Under the pieces are notes generated by a model, which did no database searches, was not told the DNA's origin, and worked only from the letters and a program-made list of their open reading frames with translations. DNA of 64,000 nucleotides from DATIUV01 sp049322755 (GTDB lineage Bacteria > Pseudomonadota > Gammaproteobacteria > Burkholderiales > UBA6910), in NCBI GenBank assembly GCA_049322755.1, contig JBMOQX010000067.1, forward strand, positions 1 through 64,000. The letters are read 5' to 3'. The position numbers and the translations under genes were made by a program. This document shows positions 1 to 8,713 of this stretch, piece after piece. How positions within the stretch are numbered: position 1 is the first letter of the stretch; every line of letters begins with the position of its first letter.

Positions 1-18
1 CTCTAAATGGGGAAAACC

Positions 19-154
19 TATGCCGAGTGAGACTCGCGAAACTGCTCGCGAACTGTTGCTGGTGGCGCGCTTCCCGAGACCACATCGCGCCTTACTCGGC
101 ATAGTCCGGCACGCGGCATAGTGCCGCCTATGCCGACATCGGCATAGGCGGCAC
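19..154. repeat. Nested inverted repeats beside a truncated integrase
   Basis: A perfect palindrome occupies 121-154, with 16-bp arms (GTGCCGCCTATGCCGA and its complement) and a 2-bp loop. A related pair, TATGCCGAGT at 19-28 and ACTCGGCATA at 94-103, lies just upstream. All share the core TATGCCGA. The right arm ends exactly where the integrase reading frame begins, so this looks like the end of a mobile element or a recombination site that truncated the integrase. The element family is not identified. Confidence 0.6.
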
Positions 155-352
155 AGCTTCGCGACGCACCTGTTGGCGGCGGGCTACGACATCCGCACCG
201 TGCAGGAGCTGCTGGGCCACGCCGATGTCTCCACGACGATGGTCTACACCCACGTCCTGAATCGCGGCGGGCGCGGCGTCGTGAGCCCGCTCGACCGCAT
301 GCAGCCGCCGCGGGCGGAGTCGCCAGCGGCGGCGTACTCGATCGCGGCGTAA
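152..352 (+). pseudogene. C-terminal fragment of an integron-type tyrosine recombinase
   Basis: The frame from 152 encodes HSFATHLLAAGYDIRTVQEL followed by LLGHADVSTTMVYTHVLNRG and ends at TAA 350-352. This is the C-terminal catalytic region of tyrosine recombinases and is closest in wording to integron integrases. It includes the conserved HxxR-adjacent HSFATHLL, the LLGH motif and the catalytic tyrosine in YTH. Everything upstream of the second catalytic box is missing, and the frame meets TAG at 119-121. The breakpoint coincides with the 121-154 palindrome. It is non-functional as it stands and marks an old mobile-element boundary. Confidence 0.8.
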
Positions 353-493
353 GCGTCGCGCCGCCGGGGGGGGGGTGGTGGATCCGAGGACGCTACGGCC
401 ACGGGACCGACGACAGCGCCTCGTTTCGCGGCGGGTTGACCCACCACGGCGCTGGGGCTACCTGGATGTCACCTTTTCTCCGATACTGCCGCC

Positions 494-640
494 GTGTCCA
501 CGACCACGCTCAAGCTCTCCGACGAACTCAAATCCCGCATCACGCCGCTTGCCGAGGCGGCGGGGAAGACCCCGAACGCCTGGATGGTGGAGGTGCTCGA
601 AGCGCAGGTGGCGCTGGCGGACCGGCGCAGATCGAGATTC
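494..640 (+). pseudogene. Ribbon-helix-helix (CopG-like) protein remnant
   Basis: The first ~45 residues (STTTLKLSDELKSRITPLAE, then AAGKTPNAWMVEVLEAQ) match the short beta-strand plus two helices of ribbon-helix-helix antitoxin or repressor proteins. After ALADRR the frame turns into arginine- and serine-rich sequence that runs antisense into the M14 peptidase. The true C-terminus therefore seems lost by frameshift or truncation. No toxin partner is visible nearby. The 3' boundary given is where RHH-like sequence stops; the open frame continues to 865. Binding function is inferred from the fold only. Confidence 0.4.
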
Positions 641-699
641 TTTCGATCCGCCACCAGCGCGAAGCCGGCTTCAGTCAGCGAGCGTGGCTCCGATAAATT

Positions 700-2385
700 T
701 CAGGTCAGCGTGATATCTGCCTCCGCCGCCCCCGCCCGCTCGTGCCGCGCGCGGAGCTTGACCAGCGTGCCCTCGGTGCCGCGCACCACCCACTCGACTT
801 TGGCGCGGTCGGCGGTGGCGTCGCCGCTCCAGCCGGCCCAGCCGCTGGGGGTGGCGGGGGTGTAGGCGCGGCCTTCCAGCTGGCCCAGTTCCTCGCGCGG
901 CAGGCCGGTGACGAGCTGGGCGCCCGCGGGCAGCTCGATCTCGGCCACGACACCGCGTGTGACCTTGTTCTCCAGCGCGCGCTTGGTGACGTAGCTCGGC
1001 AGCCAGCCGGTGTTGTGCACCACGAGGCGCACGCGCCAGGTGTCGGCGCCGAGGCGCGCGGCGGACGCGTCCAGCACTTCGAGGCGCGGCGACACCAGCA
1101 GGTGCCAGGTGAGCCATCGCGGAAACAGCGCCAGCTCCTGCTCCAGCAGCGCGGGGGGCGGGTTGCTCCAGGTGTAGAGCGCGTCCCAGCCGCCCAGCTC
1201 CACGTCGCCCAGCTGCGGGTGCCGGAACGGGTACCACGGCACGAAGCCCTTGCCGCCGAGGACCTCGTCGTTCCATTTCAGCAGCTTCAGGTCGTCCTCC
1301 ACCGGGTGCTCGCGATACCAGTCGATGAACTTGTAGTCGGCGATGCCCGCGGCGCGCTGCGGGCTCCAGATCTCCACCGTCCAGGCGAACAGGCCCAGGT
1401 GGTCGTACGCCCAGTCGTCGAACGAGCCGGTGATGACTTCCTTCGGGTGGTAGCGGAAGTCGTGATAGACGGAGATATTGGGATAGCCGGTGAGCTCGGT
1501 GCCCTTGGCGCCCAGCTTCCGGTAGGTCCACAAGTCTTCTGCGGGCAGCGTGTCGTCGGCGCGGTGCGAGTAAGGCCGCAGCAGCACGCCGCTGTAGGTG
1601 TGGAACAGCACCGCGCCGGTGATGTTGGGGTGCGACGTGACGAACTGCACCGCCGTGCGCACCTCGGGCTCGGAGGTCGGGAACGGTCCCGCGCCGCACT
1701 GCTCGTGCTCCTGCCGCCAGCCGGCGGGGAAGTTGCGGTTGAGATCCAGCCCTTCCTTCTTCGGCTGCAGCTTGAAGGTGACGCCGTCCCAGTTCTCGAT
1801 CGTGCCCTCGGGCAGCAGGCGAAAGTAGCGGCCGCCGGCCTCGTCCGGGTCGCGGCGCACCATCAGGCGCGGGTCCTGCCCGGAGACCTTCCACGGTCCG
1901 TTGGGATCGGCGATGCGCATCGTCAGCACGCGGCCGTCGCCGTCCACGTCCTCGCGCTTCAGCCCCGCCACCGGCTCCTCGTCGTAGGGCCAGGGGCGGG
2001 TGCTGGAGCGGATGATCTTCGGCACGTCGGCCAGCGCCAGCTCGGCACCGTCGGGGTTGAGGCGCGGGCAGACGTAGAACGCCCGGCTGTCGAGGCAGCG
2101 GCCGACGTCGTCGTCTTTCCCGTAATGCGTGACCAGGTGGTGCAGGAAGTAGAGGCACGCCATCGAGCCGGCGACCTCGGTGGCGTGGATGTTGCCGTCG
2201 ACCCACAGCGCCGGCTTGTCGCGGCCCGGGCCGGTGTCGAAGCGGGTGACGGCGGCGAGCCAGATGTCGCGGCCTTCGTGGCTCTTGCCGATGCTCTCCA
2301 CCCGCAGGAGGTGGGGATGCTCGGCGGCGAGCGCGTGCAGCGCCCGCGTCAGGTCCTCGTAGCGGAGGTAGGTGTCGAAGCGCAC
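700..2385 (-). CDS. M14-family zinc metallocarboxypeptidase
   Basis: A 561-residue protein resembling M14 zinc carboxypeptidases. Near residue 65 it has the metal-binding HxxE in GNIHATEVAGSMACLYF. A later histidine lies in NISVYHDFRYHP, and a glutamate in TVEIWSP fits the general base. The catalytic domain fills roughly residues 1-370. The C-terminal part looks beta-rich and may be an accessory domain. No clear signal peptide is seen, so it is probably cytoplasmic. The start is GTG at 2385, without an obvious Shine-Dalgarno sequence; a TATAAT hexamer lies about 32 bp upstream on the same strand. It would remove C-terminal residues from peptides; the substrate is unknown. Confidence 0.85.
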   Translation of the reverse strand: MRFDTYLRYEDLTRALHALAAEHPHLLRVESIGKSHEGRDIWLAAVTRFDTGPGRDKPALWVDGNIHATEVAGSMACLYFLHHLVTHYGKDDDVGRCLDSRAFYVCPRLNPDGAELALADVPKIIRSSTRPWPYDEEPVAGLKREDVDGDGRVLTMRIADPNGPWKVSGQDPRLMVRRDPDEAGGRYFRLLPEGTIENWDGVTFKLQPKKEGLDLNRNFPAGWRQEHEQCGAGPFPTSEPEVRTAVQFVTSHPNITGAVLFHTYSGVLLRPYSHRADDTLPAEDLWTYRKLGAKGTELTGYPNISVYHDFRYHPKEVITGSFDDWAYDHLGLFAWTVEIWSPQRAAGIADYKFIDWYREHPVEDDLKLLKWNDEVLGGKGFVPWYPFRHPQLGDVELGGWDALYTWSNPPPALLEQELALFPRWLTWHLLVSPRLEVLDASAARLGADTWRVRLVVHNTGWLPSYVTKRALENKVTRGVVAEIELPAGAQLVTGLPREELGQLEGRAYTPATPSGWAGWSGDATADRAKVEWVVRGTEGTLVKLRARHERAGAAEADITLT

Positions 2386-2416
2386 GGCGTGGAGGGAATG
2401 CGGCTGGACAAGACGC

Positions 2417-2422
2417 GATTAT
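2417..2422 (-). promoter_or_regulatory. -10-like TATAAT upstream of the M14 peptidase
   Basis: A perfect TATAAT on the minus strand lies about 32 bp before the GTG start of the peptidase. No convincing -35 hexamer is present at 16-18 bp, so this is a weak promoter call. Confidence 0.35.
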
Positions 2423-2526
2423 AGCCGCTCGCGTCGGGGGTGCAGAGCGACCGCCGGTGCGGGATGGGTGGATCGGCGTCGGTCCGGCGCTGGAGTATGC
2501 TATGGAATCGGGTCCGGGAGAACTTC

Positions 2527-3390
2527 ATGCGATTCGCGTTATCCGTCGCGGCGGCGACCGCCGTGTTCGCCCTGCTGGCTGCACCGACCGCGGCCGAGGC
2601 CGGATCGCCCACGCTGGCGCGCATCCAGCAGCGCATGGTGCTGACGGTCGGGTACCGGGTGGAGGCGCTGCCGTTCTCGTTCGAGCTGGATGGCAAGCCG
2701 GCGGGCTACTCGATCGACCTGTGTCAGCGCATCGCCGCCGGAATCCGCCAGCAGCTTAAACTCGCCCGCCTGGACGTTGCGTTCGTTCCGGTCACCGCGG
2801 ATAACTGGATGTCCGCGGTGACCGACGGCAAGGTGGACATCGAGTGCAGTTCCACTACCGCCCTGCTGTCGCGGATGGAGCGGGTGGACTTCAGCCTGCT
2901 GACGTTCGTCGACGGGGTTGGCCTGCTGGCCCAGCGCGGCGGGCCGGTGGACAAGCTCGGCGATCTGGGCGGCATGAAAGTCGCGGTGATGTATGGCACG
3001 ACCAGCGAAGGCGTGCTCCGGGCGGCATTGGAGCGGGCGTTCGTGAACGCGACGCTGGTGCCGGTGAGCAAGCCGCACGACGGCGTCGAGCTGGTGCAGT
3101 CCGGCGCGGTGGGTGCCTACGCCTCGGACCGGGCCCTGCTGGCCGGCCTCATCCTCCAGTCCGGAAATTCGCAGGAGCTGGCGATGACGAAGGACGTGCT
3201 GTCGTTCGAGCCCTACGCCTTCGCGCTGCCGCGCAACGACGCCGACTTCCGTCTCGCGGTCAACCGCGTCCTGGCGACTCTCTACCGCACCGGCGAAGTG
3301 GCTGAAATCTACAAGAAATGGTTCGGCCCGCTGGGCGACCCGTCGCCGGGGCTGCTGTTCATGTACCGGCTGCAGGGGCTGTCGGAGTAG
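2527..3390 (+). CDS. ABC transporter substrate-binding protein, family 3
   Basis: A 287-residue periplasmic solute-binding protein of the amino-acid (family 3) type. ATG 2527 is chosen because it opens a classic signal peptide (MRFALSVAAATAVFALLAAP, cleavage near AEA) and follows GGGAG; the in-frame ATG at 2440 would add a poor leader. The mature part starts with LTVGYRVEALPFSFELDGKP and continues with GYSIDLCQRIA, the usual family-3 opening. The tail EIYKKWFGPLGDP is also typical. No permease or ATPase gene is adjacent. Its 3' end overlaps the polyferredoxin gene on the other strand by 32 bp. The ligand is probably an amino acid, but unproven. Confidence 0.85.
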   Translation: MRFALSVAAATAVFALLAAPTAAEAGSPTLARIQQRMVLTVGYRVEALPFSFELDGKPAGYSIDLCQRIAAGIRQQLKLARLDVAFVPVTADNWMSAVTDGKVDIECSSTTALLSRMERVDFSLLTFVDGVGLLAQRGGPVDKLGDLGGMKVAVMYGTTSEGVLRAALERAFVNATLVPVSKPHDGVELVQSGAVGAYASDRALLAGLILQSGNSQELAMTKDVLSFEPYAFALPRNDADFRLAVNRVLATLYRTGEVAEIYKKWFGPLGDPSPGLLFMYRLQGLSE

Positions 3391-4366
3391 CGGCGTCGGG
3401 CGCCGCGCGCGCGGCGTTCGCGTTACCCTGCGGCGCCGTCAGGGCGATGGCCTTGACGTTGCAGAACGCCTCGCACACGCCGCAGCTCGTGCACAGCGCG
3501 GGAACGAACACCGGGCGCCGGGGATCGCTGCGGCTGGTGGCGATGGCGCCGGTGGGGCACATGCCGACGCAGCCCATGCAGCGGGTGCAGGCCGGGCCGA
3601 AGACGAGGCCGGGAAACAGGGCCGCGTCCAGCGGCTTGCGGGTCCCCTCCGGCAGCGGCGCCCGCTTCTCCAGCAGGAGACGGCGGCTCGACGGCAGGTT
3701 CTTGCGTTCGCCGAACGGCCTCTGCGGGGGCCCGGCCTGGTCGAGCCCCGCCGCGGTCGACGCGGCCTGCGCCGCGCGCTTGCCCGCCAGCGAGAAGAAC
3801 TCGCGGCGCGACAGCCCGCTTTCCTGATACGCCAGCGCCTTGGGGTCGGTCACGAGGCGCACGTGCGCCGTTCTGACGTACGCTTCCGCGCGCTGCGCCT
3901 GCGCGGCGGCGGCTTCCAGCTTGCCCACGACGGCGGCGTTGATGCAGTCCCTGCAGCGGGTGAGATCGAGCGTCAGCCCCCGGGGCAGCGCAAGGCCGAG
4001 GGCGATCAACGCCTCGGCGTCGAGGAAGCCGAGGCAACCGGTGTGGACGTTGGCCTGCACGCCGGGGACCCGGCAGCCGAGGACCGGATGCGGTGTCTTC
4101 GCCAGCTCCGTCGCCAGCGCGCCGAGGCCGCGCTCGTCGCCTTCAATGGCACCGGTGGGGCAGGCGGCCTCGCACAGCCGGCACGCGGTGCAGCGGCCGG
4201 TGTCGAGCCGGGGCAGCGGGGCGCAGGCGATGGCGTCTTCGGGGCAGGCGTCGGCACAGGCGCGGCACCCGGAGGGGCTGTAGCGGGTGCGCACGCAGCC
4301 GGGCGCGTCGATGCGCACGCCGCCGCCGGGCGCCAGCAGCTTGAGCGCGCCGCGCCACAGTTTCAC
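3359..4366 (-). CDS. Polyferredoxin with internal twin-arginine motif, last gene of the arr cluster
   Basis: A 335-residue iron-sulfur protein. The N-terminal half has cysteine sets CRACADACPEDAIAC and CTACRLCEAACPTGAI, then further cysteines in LGCRV, GCLGF and CRDCI. In the middle is SRREFFSLAG, which looks like a twin-arginine signal but is internal. The C-terminal half has CTRCMGCVGMCPTGAI and CTSCGVCEAFCNVKAI. Start GTG 4366 overlaps the TGA of the TorD gene (GTGA), indicating translational coupling. The architecture parallels the arxB2 product at 56.1-57.3 kb. Because no NrfD-type membrane subunit follows, it may link ArrAB to a quinol pool or other donor; that is inference. Confidence 0.8.
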   Translation of the reverse strand: MKLWRGALKLLAPGGGVRIDAPGCVRTRYSPSGCRACADACPEDAIACAPLPRLDTGRCTACRLCEAACPTGAIEGDERGLGALATELAKTPHPVLGCRVPGVQANVHTGCLGFLDAEALIALGLALPRGLTLDLTRCRDCINAAVVGKLEAAAAQAQRAEAYVRTAHVRLVTDPKALAYQESGLSRREFFSLAGKRAAQAASTAAGLDQAGPPQRPFGERKNLPSSRRLLLEKRAPLPEGTRKPLDAALFPGLVFGPACTRCMGCVGMCPTGAIATSRSDPRRPVFVPALCTSCGVCEAFCNVKAIALTAPQGNANAARAAPDAATPTAPAAGT

Positions 4367-4998
4367 GGCGGGCCGCCTCCATCGGCTTCGCGGCGAACGA
4401 ACCGCTCGGTCAGCTCCGCCAGCGCGCGGTAGAAATCGGTCTCGGCGCCGGCTTTCACCGCGGCGGCAAAGGGGCCCACCCAGGCGCCCAGGTGCCGGTC
4501 CAGGAAGCGGCGTTTGAGATCGGCCGCCGCGTCCAGGCGCTCCGCGTCGCCGTCGCGCCGCGCCCGGTTCTCGCGAAAGATGAGCAGATAGAGGAACTCC
4601 AGCTCGGCGGCGATGTGGTCCGGCAGCTCGTGGAACGATTCGTCGATCTCGAAGCCGCCTTCCCGGTACAGGTCCGTCACCGAGAGCGTCGAGTCGCCCA
4701 TCATCAGAGCCAGCGTGTCGAGCCACGCGGAGCCGTAAGGCTTGGCCATGACCCGGGAGGGGCCGAGGAACAGGCGCGTGTAGTCCACCAGGAGATCGTC
4801 CGGGCCGCGCGCGGCGAACTCTTCGCCCATGCGGCGGGCGTGGGCTGCCAGCGCGGGATCGACCATCGCCGCCGCGCTCTGCAGCGAGTCGAAAATCTTC
4901 TCCTGTGCGAACTCGGGCGCCGGCTCGTAATGGCAGGCGGCCAGCAGGCGGCAAAACGTCTCGCGGGCGAGCCCCTGCTGCGGATCGTAGGACGGCAT
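4363..4998 (-). CDS. arrD: TorD/DmsD-family molybdoenzyme chaperone (ArrD-like)
   Basis: A 211-residue, all-helical protein of the TorD family. These cytoplasmic chaperones bind the Tat leader of a molybdoenzyme and hold it until the cofactor is inserted. Typical landmarks are DYTRLFLGPSRVMAKPYGSA and ELPDHIAAELEFLYLLIFRE. ATG 4998 is preferred over the upstream GTG at 5061 because the protein then starts with MPSYDPQQGLARETF at family length. It sits third in arrA-arrB-arrD-polyferredoxin and overlaps the next gene by 3 bp. The likely client is ArrA. Confidence 0.8.
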   Translation of the reverse strand: MPSYDPQQGLARETFCRLLAACHYEPAPEFAQEKIFDSLQSAAAMVDPALAAHARRMGEEFAARGPDDLLVDYTRLFLGPSRVMAKPYGSAWLDTLALMMGDSTLSVTDLYREGGFEIDESFHELPDHIAAELEFLYLLIFRENRARRDGDAERLDAAADLKRRFLDRHLGAWVGPFAAAVKAGAETDFYRALAELTERFVRREADGGGPP

Positions 4999-5068
4999 GC
5001 GGTCACTTTCGTCAAAAAAACGGGGACGGGCGAGCCCGTCCCCCGCTTCGGCACCCTTCACCGGCTGC

Positions 5069-5839
5069 TCAGACCCGCGCGCTGTACTTGCGCACGTAGT
5101 GGACGTTCGGCTTCGTGCCTTCTTCTTCCTTCAGGCGGAAGGACTTCTCCGCTTTCAGGATCTTGGCGATTTCGGTGTTGGGATCGTCCTGGTCGCCGAA
5201 GATGCGCGCCTTGGACGGGCATACCTCCACGCACGCCGGCAGCATGCCGGCGCTTACGCGGTGATGGCAGAAGGTGCACTTCTCCACCACGTTGTCCCGC
5301 CGCACGGGAGTGACGTTGCCGGACTGCCACGCGGTAAGATCGGGCGGCGTCGCGCCGGCGCGACGCGCCACTTCCGCGCCGGAAGCAGTGCCGCCGGCGA
5401 TCATGGCCGAGGTGTCGGTCCACGCCGGCTGGGTCGGCCGGTCCGGAAAGTTGAAGCTGATGACGCTGTACGTCTCGCCCGCGAGGCTGTCGTCCTCCAG
5501 CTCGGCATTGCTGTAGGGGCAGGCCGCCTGGCAGGCGCGGCAGCCGATGCACAGGCTCTGGTCGTGCATGGTGATTCCTTCCGGCGTCTTGTACATCGCC
5601 TTCGGGTTCACCGGGCACGCTTCCACGCACGGCGCGTTGGAGCAGTGGTTGCACAGCACCGGCAGCACCGTGAACGTGGTGTTGGGGAAGGTGCCTTCGG
5701 TCTTCATCACGAAATCGGCCCAGTTGTAGCTCTGGCCGTTGGCGCGGTTGGCGGTGTTGTTCTCGGCCTTGCAGGCGAACGCGCAAGCACCGCAGCCGAC
5801 GCACTTTTGCAGGTCGATGACCATTCCAAGTCTGGACAT
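5069..5839 (-). CDS. arrB: Arsenate respiratory reductase iron-sulfur subunit
   Basis: A 256-residue electron-transfer subunit with four [4Fe-4S] cysteine groups: CVGCGACAFACKAEN, CNHCSNAPCVEACPVNP, CIGCRACQAACPY and CTFCHHRVSAGMLPACVEVCP. This is the DmsB/PsrB/ArrB layout. It should pass electrons from the respiratory chain to the ArrA molybdenum site in the periplasm, co-exported on the ArrA Tat signal since it has none of its own. ATG 5839 is chosen over TTG 5845 because GAGGAG lies seven bases upstream. It follows arrA by 31 bp. ArrB rather than another B-subunit is inferred from the partner. Confidence 0.8.
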   Translation of the reverse strand: MSRLGMVIDLQKCVGCGACAFACKAENNTANRANGQSYNWADFVMKTEGTFPNTTFTVLPVLCNHCSNAPCVEACPVNPKAMYKTPEGITMHDQSLCIGCRACQAACPYSNAELEDDSLAGETYSVISFNFPDRPTQPAWTDTSAMIAGGTASGAEVARRAGATPPDLTAWQSGNVTPVRRDNVVEKCTFCHHRVSAGMLPACVEVCPSKARIFGDQDDPNTEIAKILKAEKSFRLKEEEGTKPNVHYVRKYSARV

Positions 5840-5870
5840 TTTCAATCTCCTCAGGGTCGGGTTGCGGCGG

Positions 5871-8417
5871 TCAGACTTTCTCGATCCGGATTCCGGTGAA
5901 GCCGCCGTTGCGAGCGGTCGAGCCGCTCAGGCGGTCGTACTCGTCCACCAGGATCTCGTTGTTGTTGCCGCCACGCGCCACCTTGCCGAACTCCTTGGTG
6001 GCCACCCGCCCGTACGCCCAGTGACCCTGGCCGAAGCACTTGGTCACCGTGCCGGGGCGCACCCCTTCCCACAGCCTGGCCTTGACGACCATCGATCCGG
6101 CCGGCGAGGTCACCTTGACCATGTCGCCGGTCCTGATGCCGAGCTGGCTGCCGTCGGCGGGGTGGATCTTCACCACGTCGTCCCAGGACACGTCGCCCGG
6201 GTCCACCTTCTTGAACTCGTAGTACCAGGGCAGGTTCTGGGACCGGCCCTCGCGGTTCAACCGCGACTTGTAGTCGATGAAGGTGAACGGGTACTCGGCC
6301 AGGCTGCCGTGCCGCTTGGGCGGCTCGTAGTGGGGCACGAACACCTGCTCGCCGCGGGCGACGTAGCCGCTGACCGTCATGATCTCGTCCACCGTGGCCT
6401 TGTGCTTCTCGGCGTGCTCCTTGAGGCCTTTCTTCAGGGTCTCGCTGTAGAACTCGAACTTCTTGGTGGCGGTGTGGAAGTTGCCGCCCCAGCCCTTCTT
6501 CCACTTGTACTGCGGCGAGACGTACATGCCTTTCTTGACGAAGTCGTCCCAGCCGGCGATCTGGGTACCCTTGATCGGCTCCTTGGGCTTCCACATCGGC
6601 GCGCTGGAGATCTTGGCCGCGATCAGCGCGAACTCCTTCTCGTTGGCCGGCGTCTCGCCGGTCTCCGGGTCCTTGAAGCTGGCGTAGTAGTCGTGCAGGT
6701 TCGGGAAGCCGCGCTCCTTGAGCTTCGCCGCCAGCAGCCAGACGATCTCCGTCTCTTCCTGCTTCACGTCCCACAGGCGCTTGATCACCGGCTGCTGGAT
6801 CGACGCGTAGCCGTGGGTGTTGCCCATGTTGGTGACGATCGACAGGCCTTCGGCGGCGTTGAACGTCGTCGGCAGCACGATGTCCGCGAACTGGGTCATT
6901 TCGGAGGCGTTGGTCACCATGTGCACGAAGAAAGGCACCTTGGCCAGCGCCTGGTCCCAGCGTTTCGGGTCGGTGCAGGAGTAATTGAAGTTGTTCCACG
7001 ACGCCAGGATCATCTTGATCGCGCCCGGGTCCTTGAGCATGCCGTTGGCGACGTTGTTGGTCACGACGCCGCCGCCCGACTTGGCGTTCATCATCGCCGG
7101 CATGTCCTTGGCGCCGCGGCCGTCGATCTTCTTCAGCTTGCCGTTGGTCTTGGCGACGTCGTCCAGGTAGTCGTCCGGCATCGGGAACTTGCCGGTCGGC
7201 ACCTTGCTTCCCTCGAGCACGCCGCCGGGAACGTCGATCGAGCCGAGCACGCCGTTGAGCGCGTGGACGGCCATGGACGAGTAGGTGCCGCGCGGCTGCA
7301 TCGCCGCGCCCGGTCCCATCCAGACCGCGGTTTTCGGCGCCGCCTTGCCCATGGCGCGGGCGACGCGCACGATCTGGTCGGCGGGAATCAGCGTTTCCTT
7401 CTCGGCCCAAGCCGGGGTGCGGTCCTTGAGCTCGATGTTCCACCACTTCACCAGGCCGTGGGTTTCCTTCTCTGCAAAGGTCGCCTCGTCCACGCTCCGG
7501 CCGGCGACGAAGCCGTTCTTGCCGTCCTTGAAGTCGCCGACGAACTCGCGGTTCCACAGACCCTCGACCAGCAGCACGTGGGCGATGGCGGTGGCCAGTG
7601 CACCGTCGGTGCCGGGCTTGATCGGCAGCCATTCGTGGGCCTTCGCCGCCGAGGTGGACATGCGCGGATCGACCACGATGATCCTGCCGCGGCTCATGAT
7701 CTCGCCGAAGTGGTGAATCGTATTCGGCACCTGCCGGTTGGAGGCGAGCGGGTCGCAGCCCCAGATCACCAGGCACTGCACTTGGCCGAGGTCGTAGTCG
7801 CGATAACCGAAGTACCCCTGGGTCAGACCCGGCCCCATTTTCTCCGCTTCGGCGCAGATGGCGCTGTGGGAGATGCCGTTGGGGGTGCCGAACACCTTGG
7901 GCAGCGTGCCGTAGAGCAGCCCGGTGCTGGTGGGCGAATAACGGCCGCGCATGTAGAGCAGCTTGTGCGCCTCGCCGTTCCTGCGCAGATCCATCATCTT
8001 GTCGGCCACCGTATTGAGCGCCTCGTCCCAGCTGATGGGCACGAACCTGGGATCGACGCCGCGGCCCTTCACCGGGTTGGTGCGCTTGAGGGGCGTCTTG
8101 ACGCGGTCGGGGTCGTAGGCCTGCTGCGGGATCATGTGGCCGCGCGGGCAGACGTAGCCGTGGTTGGTCTTGCTCAGCGGATTGCCGCGCACCTTGGTGG
8201 CGCGCCCGTCCTGCACGAACACCTGGATGGCGCACCATTGGGTACAGCCCTGGCACGTGGATGCCTTCCACTCCCCCTTGGCGGGAGCCGCGGACTTGGG
8301 CTTGCGCAGCGCCATGGCGCTGGTTTCCGGGGACTCCGGCTGTGTGGCGCAGCCGGCGGCAATCAGGCCGGCGCTGGTCGCCGACGCCTGGAGAAAGGCC
8401 CGTCTCGTCAGTTTCAT
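5871..8417 (-). CDS. arrA: Arsenate respiratory reductase catalytic subunit
   Basis: An 848-residue DMSO-reductase-family molybdoenzyme. It begins with a twin-arginine leader (TRRAFLQAS, residues 4-12) that runs into a lipobox-like LIAAGC (C23). The [4Fe-4S] ligands are C55, C58, C62 and C90 (CxxCxxxCx27C). Residues 157-160 read RGRY in LLYMRGRYSPTS, the signature ascribed to ArrA. C188 in SHSAICAEAEK is the expected molybdenum ligand. The blocks VKWWNIELKDRTP and WMGPGAAMQPRGTYSSMA also resemble ArrA proteins I recall. It would reduce As(V) to As(III) in the periplasm. AAGGAG lies eight bases before the ATG. A PhsA/PsrA-like reductase is the main alternative. Confidence 0.78.
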   Translation of the reverse strand: MKLTRRAFLQASATSAGLIAAGCATQPESPETSAMALRKPKSAAPAKGEWKASTCQGCTQWCAIQVFVQDGRATKVRGNPLSKTNHGYVCPRGHMIPQQAYDPDRVKTPLKRTNPVKGRGVDPRFVPISWDEALNTVADKMMDLRRNGEAHKLLYMRGRYSPTSTGLLYGTLPKVFGTPNGISHSAICAEAEKMGPGLTQGYFGYRDYDLGQVQCLVIWGCDPLASNRQVPNTIHHFGEIMSRGRIIVVDPRMSTSAAKAHEWLPIKPGTDGALATAIAHVLLVEGLWNREFVGDFKDGKNGFVAGRSVDEATFAEKETHGLVKWWNIELKDRTPAWAEKETLIPADQIVRVARAMGKAAPKTAVWMGPGAAMQPRGTYSSMAVHALNGVLGSIDVPGGVLEGSKVPTGKFPMPDDYLDDVAKTNGKLKKIDGRGAKDMPAMMNAKSGGGVVTNNVANGMLKDPGAIKMILASWNNFNYSCTDPKRWDQALAKVPFFVHMVTNASEMTQFADIVLPTTFNAAEGLSIVTNMGNTHGYASIQQPVIKRLWDVKQEETEIVWLLAAKLKERGFPNLHDYYASFKDPETGETPANEKEFALIAAKISSAPMWKPKEPIKGTQIAGWDDFVKKGMYVSPQYKWKKGWGGNFHTATKKFEFYSETLKKGLKEHAEKHKATVDEIMTVSGYVARGEQVFVPHYEPPKRHGSLAEYPFTFIDYKSRLNREGRSQNLPWYYEFKKVDPGDVSWDDVVKIHPADGSQLGIRTGDMVKVTSPAGSMVVKARLWEGVRPGTVTKCFGQGHWAYGRVATKEFGKVARGGNNNEILVDEYDRLSGSTARNGGFTGIRIEKV

Positions 8418-8475
8418 TGCGACATCTCCTTGCCAGTGTTTGAAGCGCTTTGGTTCCGGTTTTGCGATCGCGACC

Positions 8476-8517
8476 AGATTGCGTGTCGATGTGAATCGTC
8501 ACTTTGACGTACATCAA
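8476..8517 (-). promoter_or_regulatory. FNR/Anr-type class-II promoter of arrA
   Basis: On the minus strand TTGAT-GTAC-GTCAA occupies 8517-8504, one base from the TTGAT-N4-ATCAA consensus of FNR/Anr/Dnr regulators. A -10-like CAATCT lies at 8481-8476, so a box centred at -41.5 would put the start near 8469, 52 bases before arrA. This geometry is a class-II activator promoter and fits anaerobic induction of arsenate respiration. Confidence 0.6.
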
Positions 8518-8713
8518 ACGGATCATTTATTAGCGATCGATGATGGGCGTGCGGATGCCGTAAGCAGCTCGCGGATCGCGGGATGCCCGAGCGGAGTGGT
8601 CGGAATTGCGGCGTTGTCGCCGGCGCTTCGCGCCGCGGTGCGGCCGGCGCCGACGACCGGGCCGCGAAGGTGGGGCCGGCAAGGGCCTGCCGGCTCAGGT
8701 GTTACGGACGCCG
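8518..8713. other. Intergenic region between arrA and cyclo-ligase genes
   Basis: About 200 bp without a credible gene. It holds the upstream flank of the arrA promoter and, near 8680-8700, a perfect 7-bp hairpin (GCCGGCA / TGCCGGC) just past the cyclo-ligase stop. The hairpin has no T-run, so it is only a weak terminator candidate. Confidence 0.4.

Noticed and set aside
19..154. Integron attC or attI site
   Set aside because: The integrase tail made this attractive, but no RYYYAAC/GTTRRRY core pairs are present; the repeats are TATGCCGA-based.
5871..8417. Thiosulfate/polysulfide reductase (PhsA/PsrA) instead of ArrA
   Set aside because: The RGRY motif, the SHSAICAEAEK cysteine region and the VKWWNIELKDRTP block fit ArrA better, and other arsenic genes lie nearby; phylogeny is needed to close the question.
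5739..8507. A 922-codon plus-strand frame over arrA
   Set aside because: Antisense shadow of arrA, without family motifs.
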